From a bacterium (lineage in GTDB: Bacteria > Bacillota > Bacilli > Lactobacillales > Streptococcaceae), in assembly GCA_905221095.1 (NCBI GenBank), contig CAJNBV010000002.1, positions 62,001 to 126,000 of the forward strand: 64,000 nucleotides of DNA, read 5' to 3'. This document shows positions 38,644-48,843 of the stretch, in pieces. The first letter of the stretch is position 1. Every line of letters begins with the position of its first letter. Both the position numbers and the translations under genes were made by a program. The notes below the pieces were generated by a model. That model saw nothing but the letters and a program-made list of their open reading frames with translations, searched no databases and had not been told where the DNA came from.

Positions 38644-39283
38644 GGCGGAGCCTCCTTTCTATCCAGCTAAAGACCAGTGAGATGGGCATCAGCATAATCA
38701 GATAAGCAATTACTAACATGGCCAGTGCAATGTCTGTCTCATAGTAGAGCCCAATCAAGTCCTTGGCGACGTACATGAGGTCTGCCAAAGCCACTGCTGA
38801 GAAAACGGAGGTTTCCTTGATGAGGAAAATGACATTGGCACTAAAAGAGGGTAGGGCCACCGCTGTTGCTTGCGGAAGAACCACATAGCGAAAGACCTGT
38901 AGAGGTGTCAGACCGATGGCTAATCCAATCTCGTGCTGGGTTTGACTGACGGCCTCCAGTCCGCTTCGAAAAGATTCTGCCATATAGGAGCCTCCTAAAA
39001 AGACCAGTCCTAGAGTAGCACAGACTTCCGAAGATAGGACAATCCCGATTCGGGGAAGCCCGAAGTAGAGAAAGAAGAGTTGAATCAAAAGGGGCGTATT
39101 GCGTGACAATTCAATATAGGCTGTCGCTATTTGGGCCAAAACAGGGATGCGGTAATGTCGGATGATACTAACGATTAAACCGAGCAGAAAGGATCCCAGA
39201 ATTCCCCAAACTGCAATATGCAAAGTTAGGAGAAAAGCCTTTTGATATAGTGGTAGATATTGTTCAACAATGTACCAATCCAA
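38603..39283 (-). CDS. Polar amino acid ABC transporter permease, TTG start
   Basis: 226 residues, HisM family, with the EAA loop AIGLTPLQVFRYVVLPQA. I start at TTG 39283 (MDWYIVEQYLPLYQ) behind GGGAGG with 7-nt spacing. That gives the same length as its partner. The longer open frame upstream has no similarity and crosses the promoter. It is the first gene of the operon. A TGCTACAAT extended -10 lies about 50 nt upstream. Confidence 0.85.
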   Translation of the reverse strand: MDWYIVEQYLPLYQKAFLLTLHIAVWGILGSFLLGLIVSIIRHYRIPVLAQIATAYIELSRNTPLLIQLFFLYFGLPRIGIVLSSEVCATLGLVFLGGSYMAESFRSGLEAVSQTQHEIGLAIGLTPLQVFRYVVLPQATAVALPSFSANVIFLIKETSVFSAVALADLMYVAKDLIGLYYETDIALAMLVIAYLIMLMPISLVFSWIERRLRHAGFGNTSTLSGK

Positions 39284-39466
39284 AAATAGAACCTCCCATC
39301 TAGAAATAATACAGTTATTGTAGCACTTAAAATCTCCTTTGGATAATATGTATTTTTTATTGCCGTTATAAGGATTTTTTATCATAGACAGAATCTTTCT
39401 GAAATTTCCAAACAAAATATTTGAAAAGTTTTGAAAAAAGAGTTAAGATATTTTTGTAATATACAA

Positions 39467-39480
39467 AGTAAACGCTTACT
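39467..39480 (+). promoter_or_regulatory. cre-like CcpA site upstream of lctO
   Basis: AGTAAACGCTTACT carries the conserved core G-N-A-A-N-C-G-N-T-N-N-C. It lies downstream of the likely promoters (TTGAAA at 39421 with TAAGAT at 39444, or TTGAAA at 39431), about 19 bp before the ATG. There it could act as a roadblock or tune translation. Confidence 0.6.
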
Positions 39481-39498
39481 TATTAAGGAGGACATTTT

Positions 39499-40635
39499 AT
39501 GTCATACAAAACAAGCAATGCAGAAGGTCATGTAGACTTCATCAATACCTACGATTTGGAGCCAATGGCGCAACAAGTTATCCCTAAAGCAGCATTTGGC
39601 TATATCGCTAGTGGAGCGGAGGATACTTTCACTTTACGTGAGAATATCCGTGCCTTTAACCACAAGCTCATTGTTCCGCATACACTTTGCAATGTTGAAA
39701 ATCCAAGTACAGAGATTGAATTTGCAGGTGAAAAACTATCTTCACCAATCATTATGGCGCCTGTTGCGGCTCATAAATTAGCAAATGAACAGGGTGAAGT
39801 GGCGACTGCGCGTGGTGTACATGAGTTTGGTTCTCTTTATACAACTAGCTCTTACTCCACTGTCGACCTTCCAGAAATTACGGAGGCCCTTCAAGGGACA
39901 CCTCATTGGTTCCAATTTTACTTTAGTAAAGATGATGGTATTAACCGGCATATCATGGACCGTGTAAAGGCTGAAGGTTATAAAGCGATTGTCTTGACGG
40001 CGGATGCTACTGTAGGGGGCAATCGTGAAGTAGATAAGCGTAATGGTTTTGTCTTCCCAGTTGGTATGCCAATTGTTGAAGAATACCTGCCAGAAGGTGC
40101 TGGAAAATCAATGGACTTTGTTTACAAATCAGCTAAACAACGCTTGTCTCCACGCGATGTAGAATTTATTGCTGAATACTCAGGACTTCCTGTGTATGTC
40201 AAGGGACCACAATGCCGTGAGGACGTTGAACGTTCGCTTGCTGCAGGTGCCTCTGGTATCTGGGTAACTAACCACGGTGGCCGTCAAATCGATGGTGGAC
40301 CAGCTGCCTTTGATTCACTTCAAGAAGTAGCAGAAGCAGTTGATAAACGTGTGCCAATCGTCTTTGACTCTGGTATTCGTCGTGGTCAACACGTCTTTAA
40401 AGCCTTGGCTTCAGGAGCAGACTTGGTAGCTATTGGTCGCCCTGTTATCTATGGCTTGGCCCTCGGTGGTAGTGTCGGTGTGCGCCAAGTCTTTGAACAC
40501 TTGAATGCGGAATTGAAGACAGTTATGCAATTGTCTGGAACTCAGACTATTGAAGATGTCAAACACTTCAAACTCCGTCACAACCCATATAATCCAACCT
40601 TCCCAGTTGATCCTCGTGACTTAAAATTGTATTGA
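39499..40635 (+). CDS. lctO: L-lactate oxidase
   Basis: 378 residues. This FMN enzyme oxidises L-lactate with O2 to pyruvate and H2O2. The active-site stretch WVTNHGGRQIDGGPAAFDSL holds the catalytic His, and FDSGIRRGQHVFKALASGADLVAIGRP binds FMN. A full AAGGAGG precedes the ATG. With SpxB it recycles lactate to acetyl phosphate and adds to peroxide output. Confidence 0.93.
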   Translation: MSYKTSNAEGHVDFINTYDLEPMAQQVIPKAAFGYIASGAEDTFTLRENIRAFNHKLIVPHTLCNVENPSTEIEFAGEKLSSPIIMAPVAAHKLANEQGEVATARGVHEFGSLYTTSSYSTVDLPEITEALQGTPHWFQFYFSKDDGINRHIMDRVKAEGYKAIVLTADATVGGNREVDKRNGFVFPVGMPIVEEYLPEGAGKSMDFVYKSAKQRLSPRDVEFIAEYSGLPVYVKGPQCREDVERSLAAGASGIWVTNHGGRQIDGGPAAFDSLQEVAEAVDKRVPIVFDSGIRRGQHVFKALASGADLVAIGRPVIYGLALGGSVGVRQVFEHLNAELKTVMQLSGTQTIEDVKHFKLRHNPYNPTFPVDPRDLKLY

Positions 40636-40647
40636 TAAAACAGCTTG

Positions 40648-40671
40648 CCTCCACTGAATGTGGAGGTTTTT
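40648..40671 (+). terminator. lctO terminator
   Basis: CCTCCAC pairs with GTGGAGG around TGAAT, followed by TTTTTG. Confidence 0.85.
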
Positions 40672-40682
40672 GCTTGTGTTTT

Positions 40683-40772
40683 AAACTCTTCGAAAATCTC
40701 TTCAAACCACGTCAGCGTCGTCTACAGCTTGCGGCTAGCTTCCTAGTTTGCTTTTTGATTTTCATTGAGTAT
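40683..40772 (+). repeat. Truncated BOX element (boxA joined to boxC)
   Basis: About 90 bp. ACTCTTCGAAAATCTCTTC opens boxA and CTTTTTGATTTTCATTGAGTA closes boxC, but the middle jumps from GTCAGCGTCG to TCTACAGCTTGCGG. boxB and about 13 bp of the usual A-C junction are missing. It lies between lctO and the copper operon. Confidence 0.85.
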
Positions 40773-40825
40773 AAACACTTTTGAAATGAAGATTTTAAAA
40801 AAAGAGAAAAATTTGAATTTCATAG

Positions 40826-40877
40826 TTGACAAATGTAGATTTTAAGAGTATACTGATAATTGTAATCGACAAATGTA
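40826..40877 (+). promoter_or_regulatory. copYA promoter with two cop operators
   Basis: TTGACA (40826-40831), a 17-bp spacer and TATACT (40849-40854) form a near-perfect promoter. Two identical CopY operators GACAAATGTA lie at 40828-40837, over the -35, and at 40868-40877, past the transcription start. They are exactly 40 bp apart, so they lie on nearly one face of the helix. Confidence 0.9.
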
Positions 40878-40895
40878 GATTTTGGAGGTGTGATT

Positions 40896-41291
40896 ATGCA
40901 GATTTCAGATGCAGAATGGCAGGTCATGAAGATTATTTGGATGCAAGGAGAGCAGACTAGTACGGATTTGATCAGGGTTCTGGCTGAGCGATTCGACTGG
41001 TCCAAGTCAACCATTCAAACTCTTTTGGCTCGTTTGGTTGAGAAAGAGTGTCTGACAAGGAAAAAAGAAGGTAAGTCCTTTGTTTATTCGGCGCTTTTAA
41101 CTCTAGACCAAAGCCGAGACTTGCTTGTCCAAGATATCAAGGATAAGGTTTGTTCCCGTAGGATTAAGAACTTGTTGGCTGATTTGATTGCTGAATGTGA
41201 TTTTACTAAGGCTGACTTGGAAGACTTGGAAGCTGTGATTTCTGAGAAGAAATCAAGTGCTGTAACAGAAGTAAAATGTAATTGTATGTAA
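40896..41291 (+). CDS. copY: Copper-responsive repressor CopY
   Basis: 131 residues of the BlaI/MecI/CopY family. The N-terminal winged helix has SDAEWQVMKIIWM and STIQTLLARLVEK. The C-terminal metal site here is a CNC motif (VKCNCM) plus upstream Cys residues. The usual form is CxCx4CxC; pneumococcal CopY has the reduced form. I start at ATG 40896, with GGAGG 7 nt upstream, rather than at GTG 40890. It represses its own operon until copper replaces zinc. Confidence 0.92.
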   Translation: MQISDAEWQVMKIIWMQGEQTSTDLIRVLAERFDWSKSTIQTLLARLVEKECLTRKKEGKSFVYSALLTLDQSRDLLVQDIKDKVCSRRIKNLLADLIAECDFTKADLEDLEAVISEKKSSAVTEVKCNCM

Positions 41292-41301
41292 AGGAGACGT
41301 C

Positions 41302-41673
41302 ATGTTAAATAGCATTGTAACCATTATTTGTATTGCCCTTATCGCCTTTATCTTGTTTTGGTTTTTCAAAAAGCCTGAAAAATCTGGACAAAAGGCCCAG
41401 CAAAAAAACGGCTACCAAGAGATTCGAGTGGAGGTCATGGGGGGCTATACGCCTGAGTTGATTATCCTCAAGAAATCAGTGCCAGCACGCATTGTCTTTG
41501 ACCGTAAGGACCCTTCACCCTGTCTGGACCAAATTGTTTTTCCAGATTTTGGTGTACATGCGGACCTGCCTATGGGGGAAGAGTATATAGTGGAAATCAC
41601 GCCTGAGCAGGCTGGAGAGTATGGTTTCTCTTGTGGCATGAATATGATGCACGGTAAGATGATTGTAGAATAG
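41302..41673 (+). CDS. cupA: Membrane-anchored copper chaperone CupA
   Basis: 123 residues. One N-terminal membrane helix (about 5-22) is followed by a soluble cupredoxin-fold domain. Copper ligands are visible as Cys74 (PSPCLDQ) and the C-terminal SCGMNMMHGKM (Cys111 with several Met). It is known to bind Cu(I) and hand it to the efflux ATPase CopA, the next gene. Confidence 0.92.
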   Translation: MLNSIVTIICIALIAFILFWFFKKPEKSGQKAQQKNGYQEIRVEVMGGYTPELIILKKSVPARIVFDRKDPSPCLDQIVFPDFGVHADLPMGEEYIVEITPEQAGEYGFSCGMNMMHGKMIVE

Positions 41674-41682
41674 GAGAATGAT

Positions 41683-43926
41683 ATGACTGAAATTGTAAAA
41701 GCAAGTCTTGAAAATGGTGTTCAAAAAATTCGTATCACGGCAGACAAAGGCTACCATCCAGCCCACATTCAACTGCAAAAAGGAGTTCCTACTGAGATCA
41801 CCTTTCACCGTGTGACACCTTCAAACTGTTATAAGGAAATTCTGTTTGAAGAAGAAGGCATCTTGGAACCAATCGGCGTAGATGAGGAGAAAGTCATTCG
41901 TTTTACACCTCAAGAATTAGGTCAACATGAATTTTCTTGTGGTATGAAGATGCAAAAGGCAAGTTATACAGTTGTTGAGAAGACTCGAAAATCTCTATCA
42001 CTTTTACAGCGTTTTTGGATTACTAGTATCTTTACTGTGCCTCTTGTGATCCTCATGATTGGGATGTCGACAGGAGGAATTAGTCACCAAGTCATGCGTT
42101 GGGGCACCTTTTTAGCCACAACACCGATTATGCTAGTAGCAGGTGGTCCTTATATCCAAAGTGCTTGGGCTAGTTTTAAAAAGCACAATGCCAACATGGA
42201 TACCTTGGTTGCTCTGGGAACCCTAGTGGCCTATTTCTATAGCTTAGTTGCCCTCTTCGCTGGCCTCCCCGTTTACTTTGAAAGTGCTGCATTTATCTTC
42301 TTCTTCGTTCTTATGGGAGCCGTTTTTGAGGAGAAAATGCGGAAAAATACTTCCCAAGCTGTGGAGAAATTACTTGACTTGCAGGCTAAAACTGCAGAAG
42401 TCTTGCGTGAGGATAACTATGTTCAAGTCCCTTTGGAGCAAGTCAAGGTAGGTGACCTGATTCGAGTGCGTCCCGGTGAAAAGATTGCGGTTGATGGTGT
42501 CGTAGTAGAAGGTATCTCTAGTATTGATGAGTCTATGGTGACAGGTGAGAGTCTGCCTGTGGACAAGACAGTTGGAGATACCGTCATTGGTTCAACCATC
42601 AATAATAGTGGAACACTTGTTTTTAGAGCAGAAAAAGTTGGTTCAGAGACTGTTTTGGCTCAGATTGTGGATTTTGTGAAGAAAGCTCAAACCAGTCGTG
42701 CGCCGATTCAGGACTTGACGGATAAGATTTCAGGAATTTTTGTCCCAGCAGTTGTCATTTTAGGGATTGTGACCTTTTGGGTTTGGTTCGTCTTGCTCAG
42801 GGATAGTGTGGTCGTGCTTGGAGCTAGCTTTGTGTCCTCTCTTCTCTACGGAGTGGCGGTTTTGATTATCGCCTGCCCTTGTGCATTGGGACTTGCAACA
42901 CCGACAGCCCTTATGGTGGGGACAGGTCGCAGTGCCAAGATGGGAGTTCTCCTCAAAAATGGAACGGTTCTACAGGAAATCCAGAAAGTCCAAACTATTG
43001 TTTTTGATAAGACAGGAACTTTGACGGAAGGGAAACCTGTGGTCACAGATATCATCGGCGACGAAGTAGAAGTGCTTGGATTGGCAGCTTCCTTGGAAGA
43101 AGCTTCTCAACACCCATTGGCTGAGGCTATTGTTAAGCGAGCGACTGAAACTGGACTTGAGCTTCACACTGTGGAAAATTTCCAAGCCTTGCACGGAAAA
43201 GGTGTTTCAGGGCAAATCAATGGAAAACAAGTTTTGCTTGGAAATGCTAAAATGCTGGATGGCATGGATATTTCTAGCACTTATCAGGAAAAACTAGAAC
43301 AACTGGAAAAAGAAGCTAAGACAGTTGTGTTCTTGGCTGTTGAGAATGAAATCAAAGGCTTGCTTGCTCTGCAAGATATTCCTAAGGAAAATGCTAAGCT
43401 TGCCATCAGTCAGTTGAAAAAACGAGGTCTTAAAACAGTCATGCTGACAGGAGATAATGCTGGTGTGGCGCGTGCCATTGCCGAGCAGATCGGAATCGAA
43501 GAGGTCATTGCAGGTGTCTTACCAGAAGAAAAAGCCCATGAAATTCATAAACTACAAGCGACTGGGAAAGTAGCCTTTGTTGGTGATGGTATCAATGACG
43601 CTCCTGCCCTCAGTGTAGCAGATGTGGGGATTGCTATGGGAGCTGGAACGGATATCGCTATCGAGTCAGCAGATTTAGTGTTGACAACCAATAACCTCCT
43701 AGGCGTGGTTCGTGCCTTTGACATGAGTAAGAAAACCTTTAATCGAATTCTGCTCAATCTTTTCTGGGCCTTTATCTACAATGTCGCCGGAATTCCGATT
43801 GCAGCAGGAGTCTTTTCTGGCGTTGGACTGGCCCTCAATCCAGAATTGGCAGGTCTAGCCATGGCCTTTAGTTCTGTATCTGTGCTGACCAGTTCCCTTC
43901 TGTTAAACTTTAGTAAAATAGACTAA
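41683..43926 (+). CDS. copA: Copper-exporting P-type ATPase with N-terminal cupredoxin domain
   Basis: 747 residues. The N-terminal domain (about 1-95) is cupredoxin-like and resembles CupA, with [11 protein letters not shown] as metal site, in place of the usual ferredoxin-like CxxC domains. P1B signatures follow: TGES in the actuator, CPC (398-400) in the membrane, DKTGTLTEG (phosphorylated Asp442), HPLAEA, and [10 protein letters not shown]. It pumps Cu(I) out of the cell. Confidence 0.94.
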   Translation: MTEIVKASLENGVQKIRITADKGYHPAHIQLQKGVPTEITFHRVTPSNCYKEILFEEEGILEPIGVDEEKVIRFTPQELGQHEFSCGMKMQKASYTVVEKTRKSLSLLQRFWITSIFTVPLVILMIGMSTGGISHQVMRWGTFLATTPIMLVAGGPYIQSAWASFKKHNANMDTLVALGTLVAYFYSLVALFAGLPVYFESAAFIFFFVLMGAVFEEKMRKNTSQAVEKLLDLQAKTAEVLREDNYVQVPLEQVKVGDLIRVRPGEKIAVDGVVVEGISSIDESMVTGESLPVDKTVGDTVIGSTINNSGTLVFRAEKVGSETVLAQIVDFVKKAQTSRAPIQDLTDKISGIFVPAVVILGIVTFWVWFVLLRDSVVVLGASFVSSLLYGVAVLIIACPCALGLATPTALMVGTGRSAKMGVLLKNGTVLQEIQKVQTIVFDKTGTLTEGKPVVTDIIGDEVEVLGLAASLEEASQHPLAEAIVKRATETGLELHTVENFQALHGKGVSGQINGKQVLLGNAKMLDGMDISSTYQEKLEQLEKEAKTVVFLAVENEIKGLLALQDIPKENAKLAISQLKKRGLKTVMLTGDNAGVARAIAEQIGIEEVIAGVLPEEKAHEIHKLQATGKVAFVGDGINDAPALSVADVGIAMGAGTDIAIESADLVLTTNNLLGVVRAFDMSKKTFNRILLNLFWAFIYNVAGIPIAAGVFSGVGLALNPELAGLAMAFSSVSVLTSSLLLNFSKID

Positions 43927-43949
43927 AAGCGAGCTTGCTCGCTTTTTAT
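43925..43949 (+). terminator. Terminator of the copper operon
   Basis: AAAAGCGAGC and GCTCGCTTTT form a tight hairpin with a T-rich tail. It overlaps the copA stop codon. Confidence 0.85.
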
Positions 43950-43963
43950 TATAAAACAGAAAC

Positions 43964-44079
43964 TAAAAACGTTTTCAAACTGTACTGTAATAGAGAATAA
44001 AAACTTCTGAGCAGATTCTTAGTAAAGTCAAAATAAATGTGATAAATTAGTATTGTAAAAATTTACTGAAACGTTTTCA
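43964..44079 (+). promoter_or_regulatory. Two cre-like sites upstream of spxB
   Basis: TAAAAACGTTTTCA (43964-43977) differs by one base from the palindromic cre TGAAAACGTTTTCA. CTGAAACGTTTTCA (44066-44079) has a perfect right half. They are 102 bp apart and flank a probable promoter region. CcpA, and in pneumococcus other regulators, influence spxB. Confidence 0.6.
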
Positions 44080-44137
44080 AAAACTATATGAAACCTTTTT
44101 TAGTAGATTTAAAAATATTTGAAGGAGAGTTATCATT

Positions 44138-45913
44138 ATGACTCAAGGGAAAATTACTGCATCTGCAGCAATGCTTAATGTATTGAAAACATGGGGCGTA
44201 GACACAATCTACGGTATCCCATCAGGAACACTCAGCTCATTGATGGACGCTTTGGCTGAAGACAAAGATATCCGCTTCTTGCAAGTTCGCCACGAAGAAA
44301 CAGGTGCTCTTGCAGCGGTTATGCAAGCTAAATTCGGCGGCTCAATCGGGGTTGCAGTTGGTTCAGGTGGTCCAGGTGCGACTCACTTGATTAACGGTGT
44401 TTACGATGCAGCTATGGATAACACTCCATTCCTAGCAATCCTTGGATCACGTCCAGTTAACGAATTGAACATGGATGCTTTCCAAGAATTGAACCAAAAC
44501 CCAATGTACAACGGTATCGCTGTATACAACAAACGTGTAGCTTACGCTGAGCAATTACCAAAAGTAATCGACGAAGCTTGCCGTGCTGCTGTTTCTAAAA
44601 AAGGTCCAGCTGTTGTTGAAATTCCAGTAAACTTCGGTTTCCAAGAAATCGACGAAAACTCATACTACGGTTCAGGTTCATACGAACGTTCATTCATCGC
44701 TCCTGCTTTGAATGAAGCTGAAATCGACAAAGCTGTTGAAATCTTGAACAATGCTGAACGCCCAGTTATCTATGCTGGTTACGGTGGTGTTAAAGCTGGT
44801 GAAGTGATCACTGAATTGTCACGTAAAATCAAAGCACCAATCATCACAACTGGTAAAAACTTTGAAGCTTTCGAATGGAACTATGAAGGTTTGACAGGTT
44901 CTGCTTACCGTGTTGGTTGGAAACCAGCCAACGAAGTGGTCTTTGAAGCAGACACAGTTCTTTTCCTTGGTTCAAACTTCCCATTTGCTGAAGTTTACGA
45001 AGCATTCAAGAATACTGAAAAATTCATCCAAGTCGATATCGACCCTTACAAACTTGGTAAACGTCATGCCCTAGATGCTTCAATCCTTGGTGATGCAGGT
45101 CAAGCAGCGAAAGCAATCCTTGACAAAGTGAATCCAGTTGAATCTACTCCATGGTGGCGTGCAAACGTTAAGAATAACCAAAACTGGCGTGATTACATGA
45201 ACAAACTCGAAGGTAAAACTGAGGGTGAATTGCAATTGTACCAAGTTTACAATGCAATCAACAAACATGCTGATCAAGACGCTATCTACTCAATCGACGT
45301 AGGTGACACTACTCAAACATCTACTCGTCACCTTCACATGACACCTAAGAACATGTGGCGTACATCTCCACTCTTTGCGACAATGGGTATTGCCCTTCCT
45401 GGTGGTATCGCTGCTAAGAAAGACAATCCAGATCGCCAAGTATGGAACATCATGGGTGACGGTGCATTCAACATGTGCTACCCAGACGTTATCACGAACG
45501 TTCAATACGACCTTCCAGTTATCAACGTTGTCTTCTCAAATGGTAAATATGCCTTCATCAAGGACAAATACGAAGACACAAACAAACACTTGTTTGGTTG
45601 TGACTTCCCTAATGCTGACTATGCGAAAATCGCTGAAGCTCAAGGAGCTGTTGGATTTACAGTTGACCGTATCGAAGACATCGATGCAGTTGTTGCAGAA
45701 GCTGTTAAATTGAACAAAGAAGGTAAAACTGTTGTTATCGATGCTCGCATCAGTCAACACCGTCCACTTCCAGTAGAAGTACTTGAATTGGATCCAAAAC
45801 TTCACTCAGAAGAAGCAATCAAAGCCTTCAAGGAAAAATACGAAGCAGAAGAACTCGTACCATTCCGTCTCTTCTTGGAAGAAGAAGGTTTGCAATCACG
45901 CGTAATTAAATAA
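44138..45913 (+). CDS. spxB: Pyruvate oxidase SpxB
   Basis: 591 residues. It converts pyruvate, phosphate and O2 to acetyl phosphate, CO2 and H2O2, and is the main peroxide source in these bacteria. The TPP-activating Glu is near residue 53 (RHEETGA). The TPP motif starts [12 protein letters not shown] (Gly440-Asp441-Gly442). A full-length FAD-binding middle domain is present. It has an AAGGAGAG SD and very strong codon bias, and ends at the first of three repeated terminators. Confidence 0.95.
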   Translation: MTQGKITASAAMLNVLKTWGVDTIYGIPSGTLSSLMDALAEDKDIRFLQVRHEETGALAAVMQAKFGGSIGVAVGSGGPGATHLINGVYDAAMDNTPFLAILGSRPVNELNMDAFQELNQNPMYNGIAVYNKRVAYAEQLPKVIDEACRAAVSKKGPAVVEIPVNFGFQEIDENSYYGSGSYERSFIAPALNEAEIDKAVEILNNAERPVIYAGYGGVKAGEVITELSRKIKAPIITTGKNFEAFEWNYEGLTGSAYRVGWKPANEVVFEADTVLFLGSNFPFAEVYEAFKNTEKFIQVDIDPYKLGKRHALDASILGDAGQAAKAILDKVNPVESTPWWRANVKNNQNWRDYMNKLEGKTEGELQLYQVYNAINKHADQDAIYSIDVGDTTQTSTRHLHMTPKNMWRTSPLFATMGIALPGGIAAKKDNPDRQVWNIMGDGAFNMCYPDVITNVQYDLPVINVVFSNGKYAFIKDKYEDTNKHLFGCDFPNADYAKIAEAQGAVGFTVDRIEDIDAVVAEAVKLNKEGKTVVIDARISQHRPLPVEVLELDPKLHSEEAIKAFKEKYEAEELVPFRLFLEEEGLQSRVIK

Positions 45914-45930
45914 TTCCTTCGTGGAACTTA

Positions 45931-45957
45931 AAAAGATCGGAGCAATCCGGTCTTTTT
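45931..45957 (+). terminator. spxB terminator (copy 1 of a repeated terminator)
   Basis: AGATCGGA-GCAA-TCCGGTCT (one G-U pair) with a GNRA tetraloop and a TTTT tail. The same 20 bases recur at 46379 and 46752. Confidence 0.9.
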
Positions 45958-45971
45958 ATGGAGGATAGTAA

Positions 45972-46319
45972 ATGAATTTAAATCAATTAGATATTATTGT
46001 TTCAGATGTTCCCCAAGTCTGTGCTGACTTGGAGCGTATTTTGGATAAAAAAGCTGATTATGTTGACGATGGTTTTGCTCAGTTCACGATTGGCAGTCAC
46101 TGCCTCATGTTGTCTCAAAATCATTTGGTTCCTATGGAAAACTTTCAGTCAGGCATCATTCTTCACATCGAGGTTGAGGATGTAGACCAGAACTACCAAC
46201 GGTTGAAAGATCTTGGTATAACAGTTTTAAACGGCCCAGCTTTAACCGATTGGGGAACAGAGTCTTTATTAGTTAAAGGTCCTGCTGGTCTAGTGATTGA
46301 TTTTTATCGTATGAAGTAG
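45972..46319 (+). CDS. VOC-family (glyoxalase/bleomycin-resistance fold) protein
   Basis: 115 residues, one VOC domain built of two beta-alpha-beta-beta-beta units. Recognisable pieces are LNQLDIIVSDV at the start and LLVKGPAGLVIDFYRMK at the end. Substrate and metal are unknown. It has its own SD (GGAGGA) right after the spxB terminator and may be read through from spxB. Confidence 0.85.
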   Translation: MNLNQLDIIVSDVPQVCADLERILDKKADYVDDGFAQFTIGSHCLMLSQNHLVPMENFQSGIILHIEVEDVDQNYQRLKDLGITVLNGPALTDWGTESLLVKGPAGLVIDFYRMK

Positions 46320-46375
46320 GTAATGCTATTATCAAATTTTTATCTAAAATTTAAACATTCTTGGAGCAGAACTTG

Positions 46376-46402
46376 AAAAGATCGGAGCAATCCGGTCTTT
46401 TT
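46376..46402 (+). terminator. Repeated terminator, copy 2
   Basis: The same AGATCGGA-GCAA-TCCGGTCT hairpin with T tail, after the VOC gene. Confidence 0.88.
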
Positions 46403-46428
46403 AATATAAAGAGATTACATACAATTAA

Positions 46429-46457
46429 TTGACGGCGCTTTCCTAAAATCTTATAAT
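46429..46457 (+). promoter_or_regulatory. Consensus promoter before a small membrane peptide gene
   Basis: TTGACG, a 17-bp spacer and TATAAT (46452-46457). The transcript would have a leader of about 90 nt before the SD-preceded ATG 46557. Confidence 0.75.
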
Positions 46458-46556
46458 AAAAATATAACAGTAGAAAATAAAACTGATATGGAAAGGAGAA
46501 AGATTTTTTTAACAGCTGTAGTAAGTGGATTTTCTTATTTCATTAGGAGGAAAGAG

Positions 46557-46712
46557 ATGCAAAAAAAGGATATTTATCTAATCTGTGTGACCATGATTAT
46601 CTGTTCAATTATTATAGGTTTGATTGTAGGCAGTTTTATTTTGCATGGTCTTGAAATTATTGCAGAAATAATTAACCACGGCTTGCTGACAATCAATCAG
46701 TCCATCCATTGA
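46557..46712 (+). CDS. Small single-span membrane peptide, unknown function
   Basis: 51 residues starting MQKKDIYLICVTMIICSIII, with one long hydrophobic segment (about 6-30) and an amphipathic tail. A strong AGGAGG lies 6-7 nt before ATG 46557. An in-frame ATG at 46488 has no SD, so I use the shorter form. The gene has its own consensus promoter and its own terminator. I do not recognise a family. Confidence 0.65.
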   Translation: MQKKDIYLICVTMIICSIIIGLIVGSFILHGLEIIAEIINHGLLTINQSIH

Positions 46713-46751
46713 TTGACAAAGCTATTCATTTTTACATTTTATTGTTCAAAC

Positions 46752-46775
46752 AGATCGGAGCAATCCGGTCTTTTT
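46752..46775 (+). terminator. Repeated terminator, copy 3
   Basis: The same AGATCGGA-GCAA-TCCGGTCT hairpin and T tail, after the small membrane peptide gene. Confidence 0.88.
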
Positions 46776-46889
46776 CTTATCATAAGATTGTGATAGTTTA
46801 CATTTTTATAACAAAATTCGTAAGCTCTTGCTTGTTTCTTAAACAGATTATAAAATAGAAAGCATAAAAGAATAAAAGAGGTTTTGAAA

Positions 46890-47150
46890 ATGTCTGAAAA
46901 ACAAATGAAAGTGTTGGGTTGGGTAGCGACCTTCATGTCTGTTATGATGTATGTGTCTTACTTCCCACAAATCATGAATAATCTTGCCGGTCAAAAAGGG
47001 AATTTTATCCAGCCCTTGGTTGCATCTATTAACTGTTGTCTATGGGCTTATTACGGTCTTTTCAAAAAGGAAAGAGATATTCCTCTTGCGGCTGCTAATG
47101 CACCAGGTATCGTGTTTGGTCTAGTAACGGCTATCACAGCTTTGATTTAA
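46890..47150 (+). CDS. SemiSWEET-family transporter
   Basis: 86 residues with three membrane helices, the size of bacterial SemiSWEETs, which dimerise to carry sugars. The PQ motif appears as YVSYFPQIMNNL, and SINCCLWAYYGL is typical for helix 2. I start at ATG 46890 (MSEKQ). It stands alone and ends at its own terminator. The substrate is not determinable; its position before a GH1 enzyme and manA is suggestive of sugar. Confidence 0.88.
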   Translation: MSEKQMKVLGWVATFMSVMMYVSYFPQIMNNLAGQKGNFIQPLVASINCCLWAYYGLFKKERDIPLAAANAPGIVFGLVTAITALI

Positions 47151-47154
47151 AAAG

Positions 47155-47178
47155 AAGACTGGTTTCAGTCTTTTTTTC
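47155..47178 (+). terminator. SemiSWEET terminator
   Basis: AAGACTG-GTTT-CAGTCTT followed by TTTTT. Confidence 0.85.
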
Positions 47179-47274
47179 GTATATGCATGTAAGCAAGTTC
47201 AGCGCTATCATTACCCAAATAGTTCCAAACTTTTTATTTCATTTTTAGTATAATAGAAGTAATAAATCAAGTGA

Positions 47275-48723
<1,449 letters not shown>

Positions 48724-48843
48724 AGCACATTTGTTCACTATTTTTATAAAATCTTCTCCCTACTTTATATAATAGGAAAAAGAGTTTAATAAGACCTAGC
48801 TTTTTGCTATAATGAGGGGAGAAAAATCAGACAGGAGAATAAG

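Noticed and set aside
39393..39407. CodY-like box upstream of the amino acid ABC operon
   Set aside because: Three mismatches in 15 in AT-rich DNA; not distinguishable from chance without binding data.
46488..46556. In-frame ATG 46488 extending the small membrane peptide by 23 residues
   Set aside because: No SD before it, whereas AGGAGG stands before ATG 46557.
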